From the NCBI GenBank assembly GCA_016872535.1, contig VGZQ01000020.1, positions 1 to 42,551 of the forward strand: a DNA stretch of 42,551 nucleotides, written 5' to 3'. Below, piece by piece: positions 23,345 to 31,354 of the stretch. Origin of the DNA: Rhodospirillales bacterium (GTDB lineage: Bacteria > Pseudomonadota > Alphaproteobacteria > Rhodospirillales > 2-12-FULL-67-15). Made by a program: the position numbers and the translations under genes. The notes under the pieces are model-generated. The model ran no database searches. It was not told the origin of the DNA and was given only the letters and a program-made list of their open reading frames with translations. Numbering within the stretch: position 1 is the stretch's first letter; the number at the start of each line of letters is the position of its first letter.

Positions 23345-24790
23345 TCAGGCGCCTTCGTGCAACGCTTCCGCCAGCTCGGCTTCGAGCCCGAAATATTTCG
23401 CCTTGTCCCAGAATGCCGGCCGGATGCCGGTCGGCTTGTGCCGACCTTGAATCTTGCCGTTTTTATCTTCCCCGAGAATTTCGTACACCAGCAGGTCTTG
23501 AAGCGTCACCACTTCGCCTTCCATACCGATCACCTCGGTGACGTGGGTGATCCGGCGCGAGCCGTCGCGCAGGCGCGCCGCCTGGACGATGACGTTGACC
23601 GCGCCGACGATCTGCTCGCGCACCGTCTTGGCCGGCAGCGTGAAGCCGCCCATGGCGATCATGTTTTCGATACGGCTGATCGCCTCGCGCGGGTTGTTGG
23701 CGTGAATCGTACCCATCGATCCGTCGTGACCGGTGTTCATCGCCTGCAACAGGTCGAAAGCCTCGGGTCCGCGCACCTCGCCGACGATGATCCGTTCGGG
23801 CCGCATGCGCAGGCAGTTCTTCACCAGATCGCGCATGGTGACCTGGCCGATGCCTTCCAGGTTGGGCGGGCGGGTTTCGAGCCGGACCACGTGCGGCTGC
23901 TGAAGCTGCAATTCGGCCGCGTCCTCGCAGGTGATGATCCGTTCGCTGCGGTCGATGTAGTTGGTCAGGCAGTTGAGCAGCGTGGTTTTGCCGCTGCCGG
24001 TGCCGCCGGAAATGATGACGTTGATGCGCGAGGCGCCGATGACCTGAAGCAACTTGGCGCCGCGCGGCGAAATCGCGCCGAAGCTCACCAGCTTGTCGAG
24101 CGTCAGCTTTTCTCGCTTGAACTTGCGGATGGTGAGGGTTGGCCCGTCGATGGCGAGCGGCGGGGCGATCACGTTGACGCGCGAGCCGTCGGCCAGCCGC
24201 GCGTCGCAAATCGGGCTGGCCTCGTCGACGCGGCGGCCGACCGCCTGCACGATCCGCTGGCAGATGTTCATCAGTTGCGTGTTGTCACGGAACTTGATGT
24301 CGGTCAGCTCGATCTTGCCGCCGGTTTCGATGTAGACCTTGTTGGCGCCGTTGACCATGATGTCGGCGATGTCGTCGCGCGCGATCAACGGCTCGAGCGG
24401 GCCCAGGCCGAGCACGTCGTTGCAGATTTCGGTGACCACGCTTTCCTGTTCGGCGGCGCTGAGCGTGAAATTGCGCATGCTCATGATCTCGGCGATGATG
24501 TCGCTGAGTTCCTCGCGCACCGCCTGCATGCTCATTTTCGACAATTCGCCCAGGTCGACCGTCTCGATCAGGTCGCTGAAAACCTTGCCCTTGATTTCTT
24601 CGAGCCGGTCGCCGAGCCCTGCGTGCTTGGCCGGCGCCGGCTTGGTCTCGGCGGCCGAGACTTCGGCCTTGCCCTTGGACGAAGGAATCGGCTGCGGCGC
24701 CGCTTTCGGCTCCGGCGGCTTCGGCGCCAAGGCTGCCGACGAGGGGGCGCTCGGAACCACGCTGAGCGATGTGGTGCGTTTGCCGAACAT
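23345..24790 (-). CDS. cpaF: Tad pilus assembly ATPase CpaF/TadA
   Basis: 481 residues, start with GGAAGGAAGG upstream. The first 60 residues are Pro/Ala/Lys-rich linker. The secretion-ATPase N-domain ([20 protein letters not shown]) leads into the RecA-like core with Walker [14 protein letters not shown], Asp box [16 protein letters not shown], Walker [21 protein letters not shown] and His box [17 protein letters not shown]. It is the GspE-superfamily hexamer that drives Flp pilus extension and possibly retraction at the inner membrane. All catalytic motifs are intact. Confidence 0.97.
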   Translation of the reverse strand: MFGKRTTSLSVVPSAPSSAALAPKPPEPKAAPQPIPSSKGKAEVSAAETKPAPAKHAGLGDRLEEIKGKVFSDLIETVDLGELSKMSMQAVREELSDIIAEIMSMRNFTLSAAEQESVVTEICNDVLGLGPLEPLIARDDIADIMVNGANKVYIETGGKIELTDIKFRDNTQLMNICQRIVQAVGRRVDEASPICDARLADGSRVNVIAPPLAIDGPTLTIRKFKREKLTLDKLVSFGAISPRGAKLLQVIGASRINVIISGGTGSGKTTLLNCLTNYIDRSERIITCEDAAELQLQQPHVVRLETRPPNLEGIGQVTMRDLVKNCLRMRPERIIVGEVRGPEAFDLLQAMNTGHDGSMGTIHANNPREAISRIENMIAMGGFTLPAKTVREQIVGAVNVIVQAARLRDGSRRITHVTEVIGMEGEVVTLQDLLVYEILGEDKNGKIQGRHKPTGIRPAFWDKAKYFGLEAELAEALHEGA

Positions 24791-24828
24791 GATCGAGCCT
24801 TCCTTCCCTGCCGGCGGACGAGTACCTC

Positions 24829-26073
24829 TTATTCCGCCGCCTTGCCCTTGCCGGCTTTAGTCCCGTCCTTGTCCTTTTTCGCGCCGCCGGAGCGCAACCA
24901 GCCGAGGATGCCGCCCGCGCGGTCGGACTTCTCCAGTTTATTCTCGCGCCCGGACACCGCCGCCATCACTTTGCGCAAGCCGTCCACCGCCGCGTGCGAT
25001 TTGGCCGCCTCGCCGATCATCTGGCCGTTGTTCATCGCGCTCTGGAACACATCGACGGCGTAAGGAATGGAGAGTACCGAATGAGTGCTGGTCGCCTCCA
25101 TGAAATCCTTGGCCGACAATTCCGTTTTTTTGGATTCACCGATCTTATTCAGCGCCAGACGGGTCGGTTTCGCGCCGCGCCGCGACGCCAACGCCGCGAA
25201 AATGTTCTTGGATTCCCGAAGTCCCGTCAAGTCGGGCCGGCTGACGATTACCGCTTCGTCGGCGATTTCCAGGGCGGCCAGGGTCCAATCGGTCCAGATA
25301 TGCGGTAGATCGAGCACCGTGAACCCGGCCGCGCCTTTCGAAAGATCGAGAAACTTTTCCACCGCCTCCGACGGCAACGCGCTCGCGGCGTGCAGGGTGC
25401 CGCTGCTAGCAAGAACCTTCAGGTTGTCTCCGTGCGGAATCAGGCACTTGTCAAACAACACATCGTCCATCCGGTCCGATTGGGCGAGCACATCGGCGGC
25501 CGATTGCTTGGACTCGAGGTTGAAGGCAAGATCGGCGCATCCGAAGGAAAAATCCAGATCGGCGAGAATCGTCGGTTCCTTGTAGGTGCGCGCCAGGAGC
25601 CACGCGACGTTGTGCGCGACGGCGCTGGTGCCGACGCCGCCGCCCGCCCCGAAAAAAGCGATTGCGCGTCCGCGCGGGATCGACGCGGGGTCGCTGAAAA
25701 GTCCGAGAATGCTATCGACCACCGTTCCCGCCTCGGGCGGCGCGAGCAGATAGTCGCTGACGCCCTGCCCGACCAGGGTGCGGTACAACCCGACGTCGTT
25801 GAGGGTTCCGATCACGATCACCTTGACGCCGGGCTCGACAACTTCGGCCAATTGTCCGAGCGCGGCTATCAACGCCCGATCGTCGCCGGTTTCTTCGACG
25901 ATCAGCACCTGCGGCGTCGGGTTCTCGCGGAAATAGGCGATCGCGCCGGCCAAGCCGCCGTCACGTACGGTCATCCGCGACCGGCTCAGGCGCGAATCTG
26001 TCGCCGCCTGCTCCAATGTCGCGCGCGTGGTGGTTTCGGCCGCGAACGCCTCGATGGTGATCCGTAAAAACAA
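24829..26073 (-). CDS. cpaE: Tad localisation protein CpaE/TadZ (ParA/MinD-like)
   Basis: 414 residues from a TTG at 26073, preceded by GGAGAAG; an in-frame ATG at 26172 lies inside cpaD and lacks family similarity. A receiver-like N-domain (PQVLIVEETGDDRALIAALG) precedes the MinD/ParA fold. The P-loop AFFGAGGGVGTSAVAHNVAW lacks both the signature Lys and the usual P-loop Lys (Thr in its place), an atypical form known for TadZ, so nucleotide hydrolysis is doubtful. Asp motifs ILADLDFSFG and FTVLDLPH remain. CpaE directs the pilus machine to the cell pole. The C-terminal 40 residues are Lys-rich. Confidence 0.9.
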   Translation of the reverse strand: MFLRITIEAFAAETTTRATLEQAATDSRLSRSRMTVRDGGLAGAIAYFRENPTPQVLIVEETGDDRALIAALGQLAEVVEPGVKVIVIGTLNDVGLYRTLVGQGVSDYLLAPPEAGTVVDSILGLFSDPASIPRGRAIAFFGAGGGVGTSAVAHNVAWLLARTYKEPTILADLDFSFGCADLAFNLESKQSAADVLAQSDRMDDVLFDKCLIPHGDNLKVLASSGTLHAASALPSEAVEKFLDLSKGAAGFTVLDLPHIWTDWTLAALEIADEAVIVSRPDLTGLRESKNIFAALASRRGAKPTRLALNKIGESKKTELSAKDFMEATSTHSVLSIPYAVDVFQSAMNNGQMIGEAAKSHAAVDGLRKVMAAVSGRENKLEKSDRAGGILGWLRSGGAKKDKDGTKAGKGKAAE

Positions 26074-26095
26074 AATCGACTTCTCCAACCGGCTG

Positions 26096-26725
26096 TTACT
26101 TGGTGCTCGTTTTGGCTTCCTTCGGCGAGGCGGTGCCCTGGCCGCGCTGGTACTTGCCGAGAATATCGACACTGCGCGAACCCCAGCGTCCCTGATCGTC
26201 CGAAAGCCGGATCAAATCGCGCGGATTGGCCGCCATAGAGCCGACGTTTCGTTGCGTGGCACAGCCGAAATGCTCGCTCGGCGCGTTGGTCCAGTTGTCG
26301 GAAATGTCCTTGGTCCAGGTTCCGCACTGCGGCGGGCGGGCGACGTAAAAGACGTAGGTAAGCACGGCGCGCCGCTCGCCCGCGTTGACGGCGAGCCGAA
26401 GATCGATCTCGCCGGCGGCGAGGCCGTGGGCGCGGAGCGTGGCGCCGATATCCTGGGCGAACGCGATGGCTTCCGCGTCGTCGGCGGTTTGCCCGCTGAC
26501 CGTGACCGCGACCTTGCCGCCGGTCGTCCTGAGAAAATCGGCGGCAAAGGCGGCGATGCGTTCCCCGTCCTCGTCGAGCGAGCCGACGTCGAGGATGGCC
26601 GTGTGCTGCTCGACCCCGATCGGGTAGCGCAGCCGGTAGTCGTGGTCGATCAGGTCGGCGCCACATCCCGCGATTCCGAGGATCGCGATAATCATGGTCA
26701 ACATCCCGCCGATCGTTTTGCGCAT
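26096..26725 (-). CDS. cpaD: Pilus assembly lipoprotein CpaD
   Basis: 209 residues from the ATG at 26725; a TTG at 26743 overlapping the cpaC stop is an alternative. Signal MRKTIGGMLTMIIAILGIAGC has a good IAGC lipobox. The domain is the CpaD family: HDYRLRYPIGVEQHTAILDV, VTVSGQTADDAEAIAFAQDI, and PPQCGTWTKD with FGCATQRNVGSMAANPRDLI, the conserved Cys pair region. CpaD is an outer-membrane lipoprotein of the Tad secretin complex. It stands between cpaC and cpaE as in Caulobacter. Confidence 0.93.
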   Translation of the reverse strand: MRKTIGGMLTMIIAILGIAGCGADLIDHDYRLRYPIGVEQHTAILDVGSLDEDGERIAAFAADFLRTTGGKVAVTVSGQTADDAEAIAFAQDIGATLRAHGLAAGEIDLRLAVNAGERRAVLTYVFYVARPPQCGTWTKDISDNWTNAPSEHFGCATQRNVGSMAANPRDLIRLSDDQGRWGSRSVDILGKYQRGQGTASPKEAKTSTK

Positions 26726-26739
26726 GGATATGTTCTGCC

Positions 26740-28332
26740 TCAATCGATGATGTGGCCGATCGGCCCCTGCGGACCGCCGGCGGGCAAGGCGCGGCCCGGG
26801 CGGCGGACGTAGGTTTCCTGCAAGCGGCCGAGCAGGTAGCGGCTGAGATCGTTGGAGACGACGAATCCGTCGGTCGGAAGCGTCAGGTTCTTCGGGTCGG
26901 TCGGCTTGACCATCAGGGCCGACACCAGGATGACCAATTCCGTCTCGCTGCGCTGGAAGGACGTGGACTTGAAGAGCGCGCCGAGGATCGGCATTTCCAT
27001 GATTCCGGGCACGCCGCCGAGCGCCGCCGTCACGTCGTTTTGCAATAATCCGGCGATCATGAAGCTGCCGCCGCTCGGCAACTCGACCGTGCTGTTGGCG
27101 CGCCTGACCGTGAACGACCGGACGGTCACCGTGCTCGATCCGACCGGATAGGTGATCGAATTCGCCGTGGTGATGGCGCTGACCTCGGTTTCCAGTTTCA
27201 GGCTGATGCGGCCCGAATCGAGCACCACCGGCACGAAGGCGAGGCTCACGCCGAACGGCTTGTATTCGATCGACACGGTGCCGTCTTGGCCCGGCACCGG
27301 AACCGGGTATTCGCCGCCGGCGAGCAGATTGGCCGACTCGCCCGACACCGCGACCAGGTTCGGCTCGGCGAGGTTGCGCACCATGCCCTGGGTTTCGAGC
27401 AACTGGAAGGTCGTGGTCAGATTGTCGATCAGGTTCGATACCAGGATCGTTGCGGCGAATCCGGTGTCGGTGGTGGTCGGGCCGACTTGCCGGACGGTGG
27501 CCGAAAGGAGCGCGTCGTTGTCCGCGAGTTTGAGCGGAAACGCCGTGGTGCCGGCGGCATTGGCGGCGTGGCGGATGCCGAGTTCCTTGAGCGCGGTCTT
27601 CTGGATTTCCGCGACCCGGACCTGGATCAGGACCTGCTGTTCGGTCCGCACCTTCATCATGTTGACGATATTCTCGTCGGACTTGACGTAGCGCCGGGCG
27701 AGGCTGCGCGCCTGGGCGGCGGCGCCGTCGGTGCGCGCCTGGCCGGAAAGCACGATGCTGTCGCCGACGCTGGTGACCTCGATCGATTCGTCGGGCAAGT
27801 GCTGGGCCAGCGCATCCTTGAGGGATTCGATGTCGAGGCGAACCGCGATCTCGATCCGCCGCAGCACTTTGTTGTCCGGCCCGATCAGAAAGATGTTGGT
27901 GTCGCCCACCGTTTTGCCGACGATGTAGACTTGGTCCGCGGCGCGCACGATCACGTCGGCGATATCGGGATTGCCGACGACGATGTCGCGTACCGCCCGC
28001 TCGAAGGCGAGCGGCACGGTCTTGTTGAGCGCGACCTGCATGACCTCTCCCGCCGTTCGGCGTTCCATGTTGCCGAGGGCGACGGCTTTCTCCGGTGACG
28101 GCAGCACCCGCACCCGCGATGGGCCGCGCACGCGGTCCTTGGTCGAGCCCTCGCGCTCCCGTTCGACCTGCCCTCGCGGCGCGGCGGAAGGCGGTGGCGG
28201 CTCGCTCGCTTTGGGCGCGGCCTGGGTCGGGGCTTGCGCCTGGACCGGAAGCTGAGGCGCGCAGACCATCAGCAACGCGCCCATCAAAACCGCGCGGCCG
28301 ACGTTTCGGAAGAAGTTCAAGGGAAAATTCAT
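26740..28332 (-). CDS. cpaC: Tad pilus secretin CpaC/RcpA
   Basis: 530 residues. Signal peptide to about residue 33 (AVLMGALLMVCAPQLPVQAQ), a Pro-rich linker, the pilus secretin N-domain (NKTVPLAFERAVRDIVVGNP, then ADQVYIVGKTVGDTNIFLIG), a BON domain around 165-225 and the secretin domain from about 310, with LLAGGEYPVPVPGQDGTVSI, EYKPFGVSLAFVPVVLDSGR and LPSGGSFMIAGLLQNDV. It forms the outer-membrane channel for the Flp pilus. It begins 10 bases after the cpaB stop. Confidence 0.96.
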   Translation of the reverse strand: MNFPLNFFRNVGRAVLMGALLMVCAPQLPVQAQAPTQAAPKASEPPPPSAAPRGQVEREREGSTKDRVRGPSRVRVLPSPEKAVALGNMERRTAGEVMQVALNKTVPLAFERAVRDIVVGNPDIADVIVRAADQVYIVGKTVGDTNIFLIGPDNKVLRRIEIAVRLDIESLKDALAQHLPDESIEVTSVGDSIVLSGQARTDGAAAQARSLARRYVKSDENIVNMMKVRTEQQVLIQVRVAEIQKTALKELGIRHAANAAGTTAFPLKLADNDALLSATVRQVGPTTTDTGFAATILVSNLIDNLTTTFQLLETQGMVRNLAEPNLVAVSGESANLLAGGEYPVPVPGQDGTVSIEYKPFGVSLAFVPVVLDSGRISLKLETEVSAITTANSITYPVGSSTVTVRSFTVRRANSTVELPSGGSFMIAGLLQNDVTAALGGVPGIMEMPILGALFKSTSFQRSETELVILVSALMVKPTDPKNLTLPTDGFVVSNDLSRYLLGRLQETYVRRPGRALPAGGPQGPIGHIID

Positions 28333-28342
28333 CGAACCATTC

Positions 28343-29276
28343 TCACCGGACCGTCCGGTCGCCGCCGCGATTGATGATCAAGGGGCCACCCGCTCCGCCA
28401 TTGTCCTGAACGCGGGTGGGCGCGGCCTTGGCCCTCTCCTCCCCGGCCTTGGCTTTGCCCCGACCGACCAGCTTGCCCAGTACCGCGCTGGTTTCGACGT
28501 CGGTGGTGTAAGCATCCGACCGTGCTTCGGGCGCCGTGGCGACACTGCGCAGCACCAAGGAAAGCTTGCCCATCTGTCCCGCCAGGATCAGTTTTTCGGC
28601 CTGCTCGGCGGTGACTTCCACGGTCGCGGTCTTGCCGACGCCCGAGGTTTTGGGCGCTTCCTTCTCCTTGCCCGCCGTTTCGCGTGTCAAAGTCTGATCG
28701 ATGGCGAGCAGCCTGACGTTTTCCAAAACGACTTCCGCGGCGTAGCGCACGAACTCGCCCGATGCGGCGCCAGGCTGGCCACCTCCGAACCGCGATACGT
28801 CCGACGTCAGCACCACGTCGACCCGGTCGCCGGGCACGGCAAGACCGGCGATGGCGCTTTCCGCGGTGATGGTGATGGTGATCGCGCGCATGCCCGGGGC
28901 GAGCAGCGCCGAGAATTTATTGGGCCCTTCGGGCTTGAACACCGCGCTCGGGCCGATCGGCTCGCCTTCGAACAGATCGCGTCGGGCGACATAGCCGACG
29001 TGAGTTTGCCGCGGGTCTTCCTTGCCTTTGCGCGCGACGACGTTTTGCCCGGTGGCAATGGCTTTCGGCCATTTGTCGTAGCGTAAGTCGTCGGCGACGA
29101 GCACCTTTCCCGTGCCGATGGTGCGCGCGGCGACCAGGACTTGAACGGTATCGGCCTCTTCCGCCGATTTCACCGCGCGCCGCAACTTGGCCTTCGACCA
29201 GTCGTTTGGAAAAAAAGGCCAAGCCGCCGGCGATCAGCAGGGCGATCGAAATCAGAAGAATCGTGATCGGCCGCAT
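28343..29276 (-). CDS. cpaB: Pilus assembly protein CpaB/RcpC, frame-shifted near the start
   Basis: Two overlapping frames make one CpaB. The N-terminal anchor MRPITILLISIALLIAGGLA starts at 29276 in one frame. The rest, from about DWSKAKLRRAVKSAEEADTV onward, is in the +1 frame down to 28343, with the SAF domain VQVLVAARTIGTGKVLVADD and the RcpC part (LLAPGMRAITITI, GDRVDVVLTSDVS, EQAEKLILAGQMGKLSLVLR). The shift falls at a run of seven T (A7 at 29210-29216): removing one base gives LAFF-PNDWSKAK and one open frame of 310 residues. Either a homopolymer error, a real mutation, or slippage. Without its anchor the protein would start at an internal TTG at 29185. Confidence 0.85.
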
Positions 29277-29303
29277 CCCGTGTTCCCAAATGGTCTTATG
29301 GCC

Positions 29304-29318
29304 CGACCGTGGCGGTCG
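29304..29318. promoter_or_regulatory. Small hairpin in cpaA-cpaB gap
   Basis: CGACCG and CGGTCG are inverted around TGG, a 6-bp stem with a 3-base loop, 28 bases ahead of the cpaB start on the minus strand. The whole 276-base gap between cpaB and cpaA (29277-29552) holds no gene I can support. It ends in a short tandem copy of CATCATAAGCC next to the cpaA stop. Confidence 0.3.
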
Positions 29319-29552
29319 TTGTTGCTACCGAGTCAACGCCGTTAAGGCTAACAGCCGGTTAACGATGCCGGCGCGGCGGCAAAGGTCTCGCTGCCGGGCC
29401 GATTCGCGCCCCGTTTCGGATCGCGACCCGAACGCCTTAAAATACCCCGTAAAGCCAATGAAAGTAATAGAAAAAGGTCGATCTTGGAACCGACCGACCC
29501 GGGCGTAAAAACCGGCATCGACGGGCAAGGCCGTTAACCATCATAAGCCCCA

Positions 29553-30059
29553 TCATAAGCCGATGAACGGCCACGAAAAGGAACCGACCAGATTTCGAAT
29601 CCAGAAGTCCAGACCGGCGAGCGCGAGGGCGACGCCGTACGGCACTTGCGGCCGCCCGGGCTTGGGTCCGGCCGGGATATCCTTCCCATTCGCCGTCCGG
29701 GTCCGACGGATACGCCACAGAACGAAAAGCGCCACTCCACCCCCGGCGATCGCCGTCACGAGCGCCAGGCGGAGCGTTTCGGGCCACCCGGCCCACAGCG
29801 CGAGCGCGGCGAACAACTTGGCGTCGCCGCCGCCGATCCAATTGCGGGAAAACAGCAGCACGCCCAGCGCCAAAGCGCCGGCGCCGGTGGCCAGATGGAA
29901 GAGGATACGCTTTTCGGGAATTATCCCGGACACCAGAGCGGCGGCAAAAAGCGCGAGAAAAGCGCCGACCAGCCAATTGGGAATGCGATAGGCCCGGATA
30001 TCGTCCCACGCCGCCCATGCCAACAAGGCGAAAAACGCGAAGGCGATTCCGGGGCCCAT
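29553..30059 (-). CDS. cpaA: Prepilin peptidase CpaA/TadV
   Basis: 168 residues from the ATG at 30059, with GAGGGGG just upstream; a start at 30080 is less likely. Aspartic prepilin peptidase of the short type without the methylase domain. The two catalytic aspartates are in WDDIRAYRIPN and in the GxGD motif IGGGDAK. About five membrane helices. It cleaves the leader of Flp pilins and of the TadE/F/G-like pseudopilins on the cytoplasmic face of the inner membrane. It follows flp after an 81-base gap with a strong hairpin. Confidence 0.94.
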   Translation of the reverse strand: MGPGIAFAFFALLAWAAWDDIRAYRIPNWLVGAFLALFAAALVSGIIPEKRILFHLATGAGALALGVLLFSRNWIGGGDAKLFAALALWAGWPETLRLALVTAIAGGGVALFVLWRIRRTRTANGKDIPAGPKPGRPQVPYGVALALAGLDFWIRNLVGSFSWPFIGL

Positions 30060-30086
30060 GACCCCCTCGGGAACGCGCAACCTCCC

Positions 30087-30113
30087 CCGCGGAAGCTTAT
30101 GCGGCTTCCGCGG
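30087..30113 (-). promoter_or_regulatory. Strong hairpin between flp and cpaA
   Basis: CCGCGGAAGC at 30087-30096 pairs perfectly with GCTTCCGCGG at 30104-30113 around a 7-base loop. In the transcript it starts 27 bases after the flp stop and ends 27 bases before the cpaA start. There is no U tract, so it is more likely to protect the pilin message from 3' decay, or to cause partial termination, than to be a full terminator. This would give more pilin than assembly proteins. Confidence 0.6.
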
Positions 30114-30140
30114 ACGGTGGGAAACGCGGTGTGAAACCGG

Positions 30141-30299
30141 TTAGAGGTTATTCGCGACGTTACGGAACATCGCGTTCAAATCGTTGCCGACGAGTGTCAG
30201 GGCACCGATGATGACGACCGCGATCAGGGCGGCGATGAGGCCGTATTCGATGGCGGTGGCCCCATTTTCGCTACGGACGAAGGCGCGCAACTTCGACAT
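30141..30299 (-). CDS. flp: Flp-type major pilin
   Basis: A 52-residue prepilin, short enough to be missed by gene callers. GAGGAGAG stands 7 bases before the ATG. Leader MSKLRAFVRSENG, cleaved after Gly13; the mature pilin starts ATAIEYGLIAALIAVVIIGA with the Flp-specific Glu-Tyr at positions 5-6, then a short polar tail ending RNVANNL. Flp pilins polymerise into bundled adhesive pili. It is first in the Tad run, followed by cpaA, and its upstream region of about 345 bases probably carries the main promoter. Confidence 0.95.
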   Translation of the reverse strand: MSKLRAFVRSENGATAIEYGLIAALIAVVIIGALTLVGNDLNAMFRNVANNL

Positions 30300-30644
30300 G
30301 TGGTTTCTCTCCTCTCAAGTCGCTATGGGCCCGAAGGCCGTGGCGTTCCCCTTGACCTCGCCCGGTTCCCCGCTGTTCTGCTCTGTCGGAACCAAGACGA
30401 GTATCGTCGTTTAGTAATATTGTAAATCCTAGCAAAATTTCGGGATTCTCCGCAAGCAAGGAAATGTTTCACACCGCACGTTAATGCAAAATTATTAACG
30501 ATCCCCGACGTTATCCGCGAACCGGCACAACCTTCCGACCTTGGATGTTGGTTGGATTTTGTACGCACCGGGTTCCGGCATAAGATAACCGGCCGGCCGA
30601 ATTCTGGTTTTTTTACCGCTGGTGCCGATGATGGCGGATGCCGC
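30300..30644. other. Divergent intergenic region flp / crp-like gene
   Basis: 345 bases with no gene I can support. It is the most AT-rich stretch in this part of the window (around 30410-30500) and must hold the start signals for both the Tad run (leftward) and the Crp/Fnr-type gene (rightward). A 22-base palindrome lies at 30479-30500. No -35/-10 pair on either strand was convincing by eye. Confidence 0.6.
30479..30500. promoter_or_regulatory. Operator-like palindrome CGTTAAT-N8-ATTAACG
   Basis: Perfect 7-bp inverted arms at 30479-30485 and 30494-30500 with an 8-base spacer. It is 180 bases from the flp start and 145 from the crp-like start. The shape fits a dimeric regulator. The TTAA pair resembles, but does not match in spacing, a CtrA box (TTAA-N7-TTAAC), since here ten bases separate TTAA from TTAAC. 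Confidence 0.45.
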
Positions 30645-31346
30645 ATGACCACCGACCCCAACACGCGCGATCTTTCCAATATCGCCCTGTTCGCCGATCT
30701 GACACCCGCAGCGATCCGGGAGATCGCGTCTGTCGCCACATGGCGCGAGGTTCCCGCCGGGGAAACCATCTTCGATCAGGAAACCGACACCCTCGAGGTT
30801 TATTGCGTCGTCGCCGGCGCGGTCCGCATTCTGACCACCGTCGGCGAACGCGAGGTGACGCTCGCGGAAATTCTGCAGGGCAACATGTTCGGCGAAATTG
30901 CCGCCATCGACGGCCAACCGCGCTCGGCCAAGGCGGTCGCTTCGGTCGACAGCGTGCTGGCTTCGATCGACGGCCCGGCGTTCGTCAAGATCCTGCTCAA
31001 GCACCCGAACATCTCGTTGAAGATCATTCAGCGCCTGGCGCGCGTCGTGCGCGGCCTCGACAAGCGGGTCACCACCTTGAGCACGTTGACCGAGGAACAA
31101 CGGGTGGTGATCGAGCTGCTGCGCATCGCCGAACCCGACCCCAAGATCCCAAACGGCTGGTACATTCCGACCATGCCGGTGCATTCGGACATCGCCGGCT
31201 GGGCCGGTACCTCGCGCGACATCGTCGCCCAAACCATCGGCCGGCTCGCCCGCGACGGCGTCGTCAAGCGCCGGGGCATGGCGCTCGTCATTTGCGATTG
31301 GCCGCAGCTGCAGATGTTGGGCAAGGTCGCCGCCGCGCGCGACTGA
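30645..31346 (+). CDS. Crp/Fnr-family transcription regulator
   Basis: 233 residues from the ATG at 30645. Cyclic-nucleotide-binding-like beta roll at 10-125 (LFADLTPAAIREIASVA, VPAGETIFDQETDTLEVYCV, GNMFGEIAAIDGQPRSAKAV), a long dimer helix, and a winged helix near the C-terminus with recognition part AGWAGTSRDIVAQTIGRLAR. The phosphate-binding FGEIA..D-x-x-P-R-S-A cassette resembles cNMP binders (Crp has FGE and RSA), so cAMP or c-di-GMP binding is possible. No Cys cluster for an Fe-S centre, so not an Fnr sensor. It faces the Tad run across a shared control region. Confidence 0.9.
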   Translation: MTTDPNTRDLSNIALFADLTPAAIREIASVATWREVPAGETIFDQETDTLEVYCVVAGAVRILTTVGEREVTLAEILQGNMFGEIAAIDGQPRSAKAVASVDSVLASIDGPAFVKILLKHPNISLKIIQRLARVVRGLDKRVTTLSTLTEEQRVVIELLRIAEPDPKIPNGWYIPTMPVHSDIAGWAGTSRDIVAQTIGRLARDGVVKRRGMALVICDWPQLQMLGKVAAARD

Positions 31347-31354
31347 CGGCGCGT

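Noticed and set aside
22637-25063. 808-codon plus-strand open frame opposite tadB and cpaF
   Set aside because: It is the antisense shadow of high-GC genes: rich in Asp, His, Arg and Gly, with no domain, and fully covers tadB/cpaF, whose motifs are intact.
26096-26743. TTG at 26743 as the cpaD start
   Set aside because: Possible by overlap with the cpaC stop, but the ATG at 26725 gives a standard lipoprotein signal; left as an alternative.
30479-30500. CtrA box
   Set aside because: The spacing between TTAA and TTAAC is ten, not seven; kept as an unassigned palindrome.
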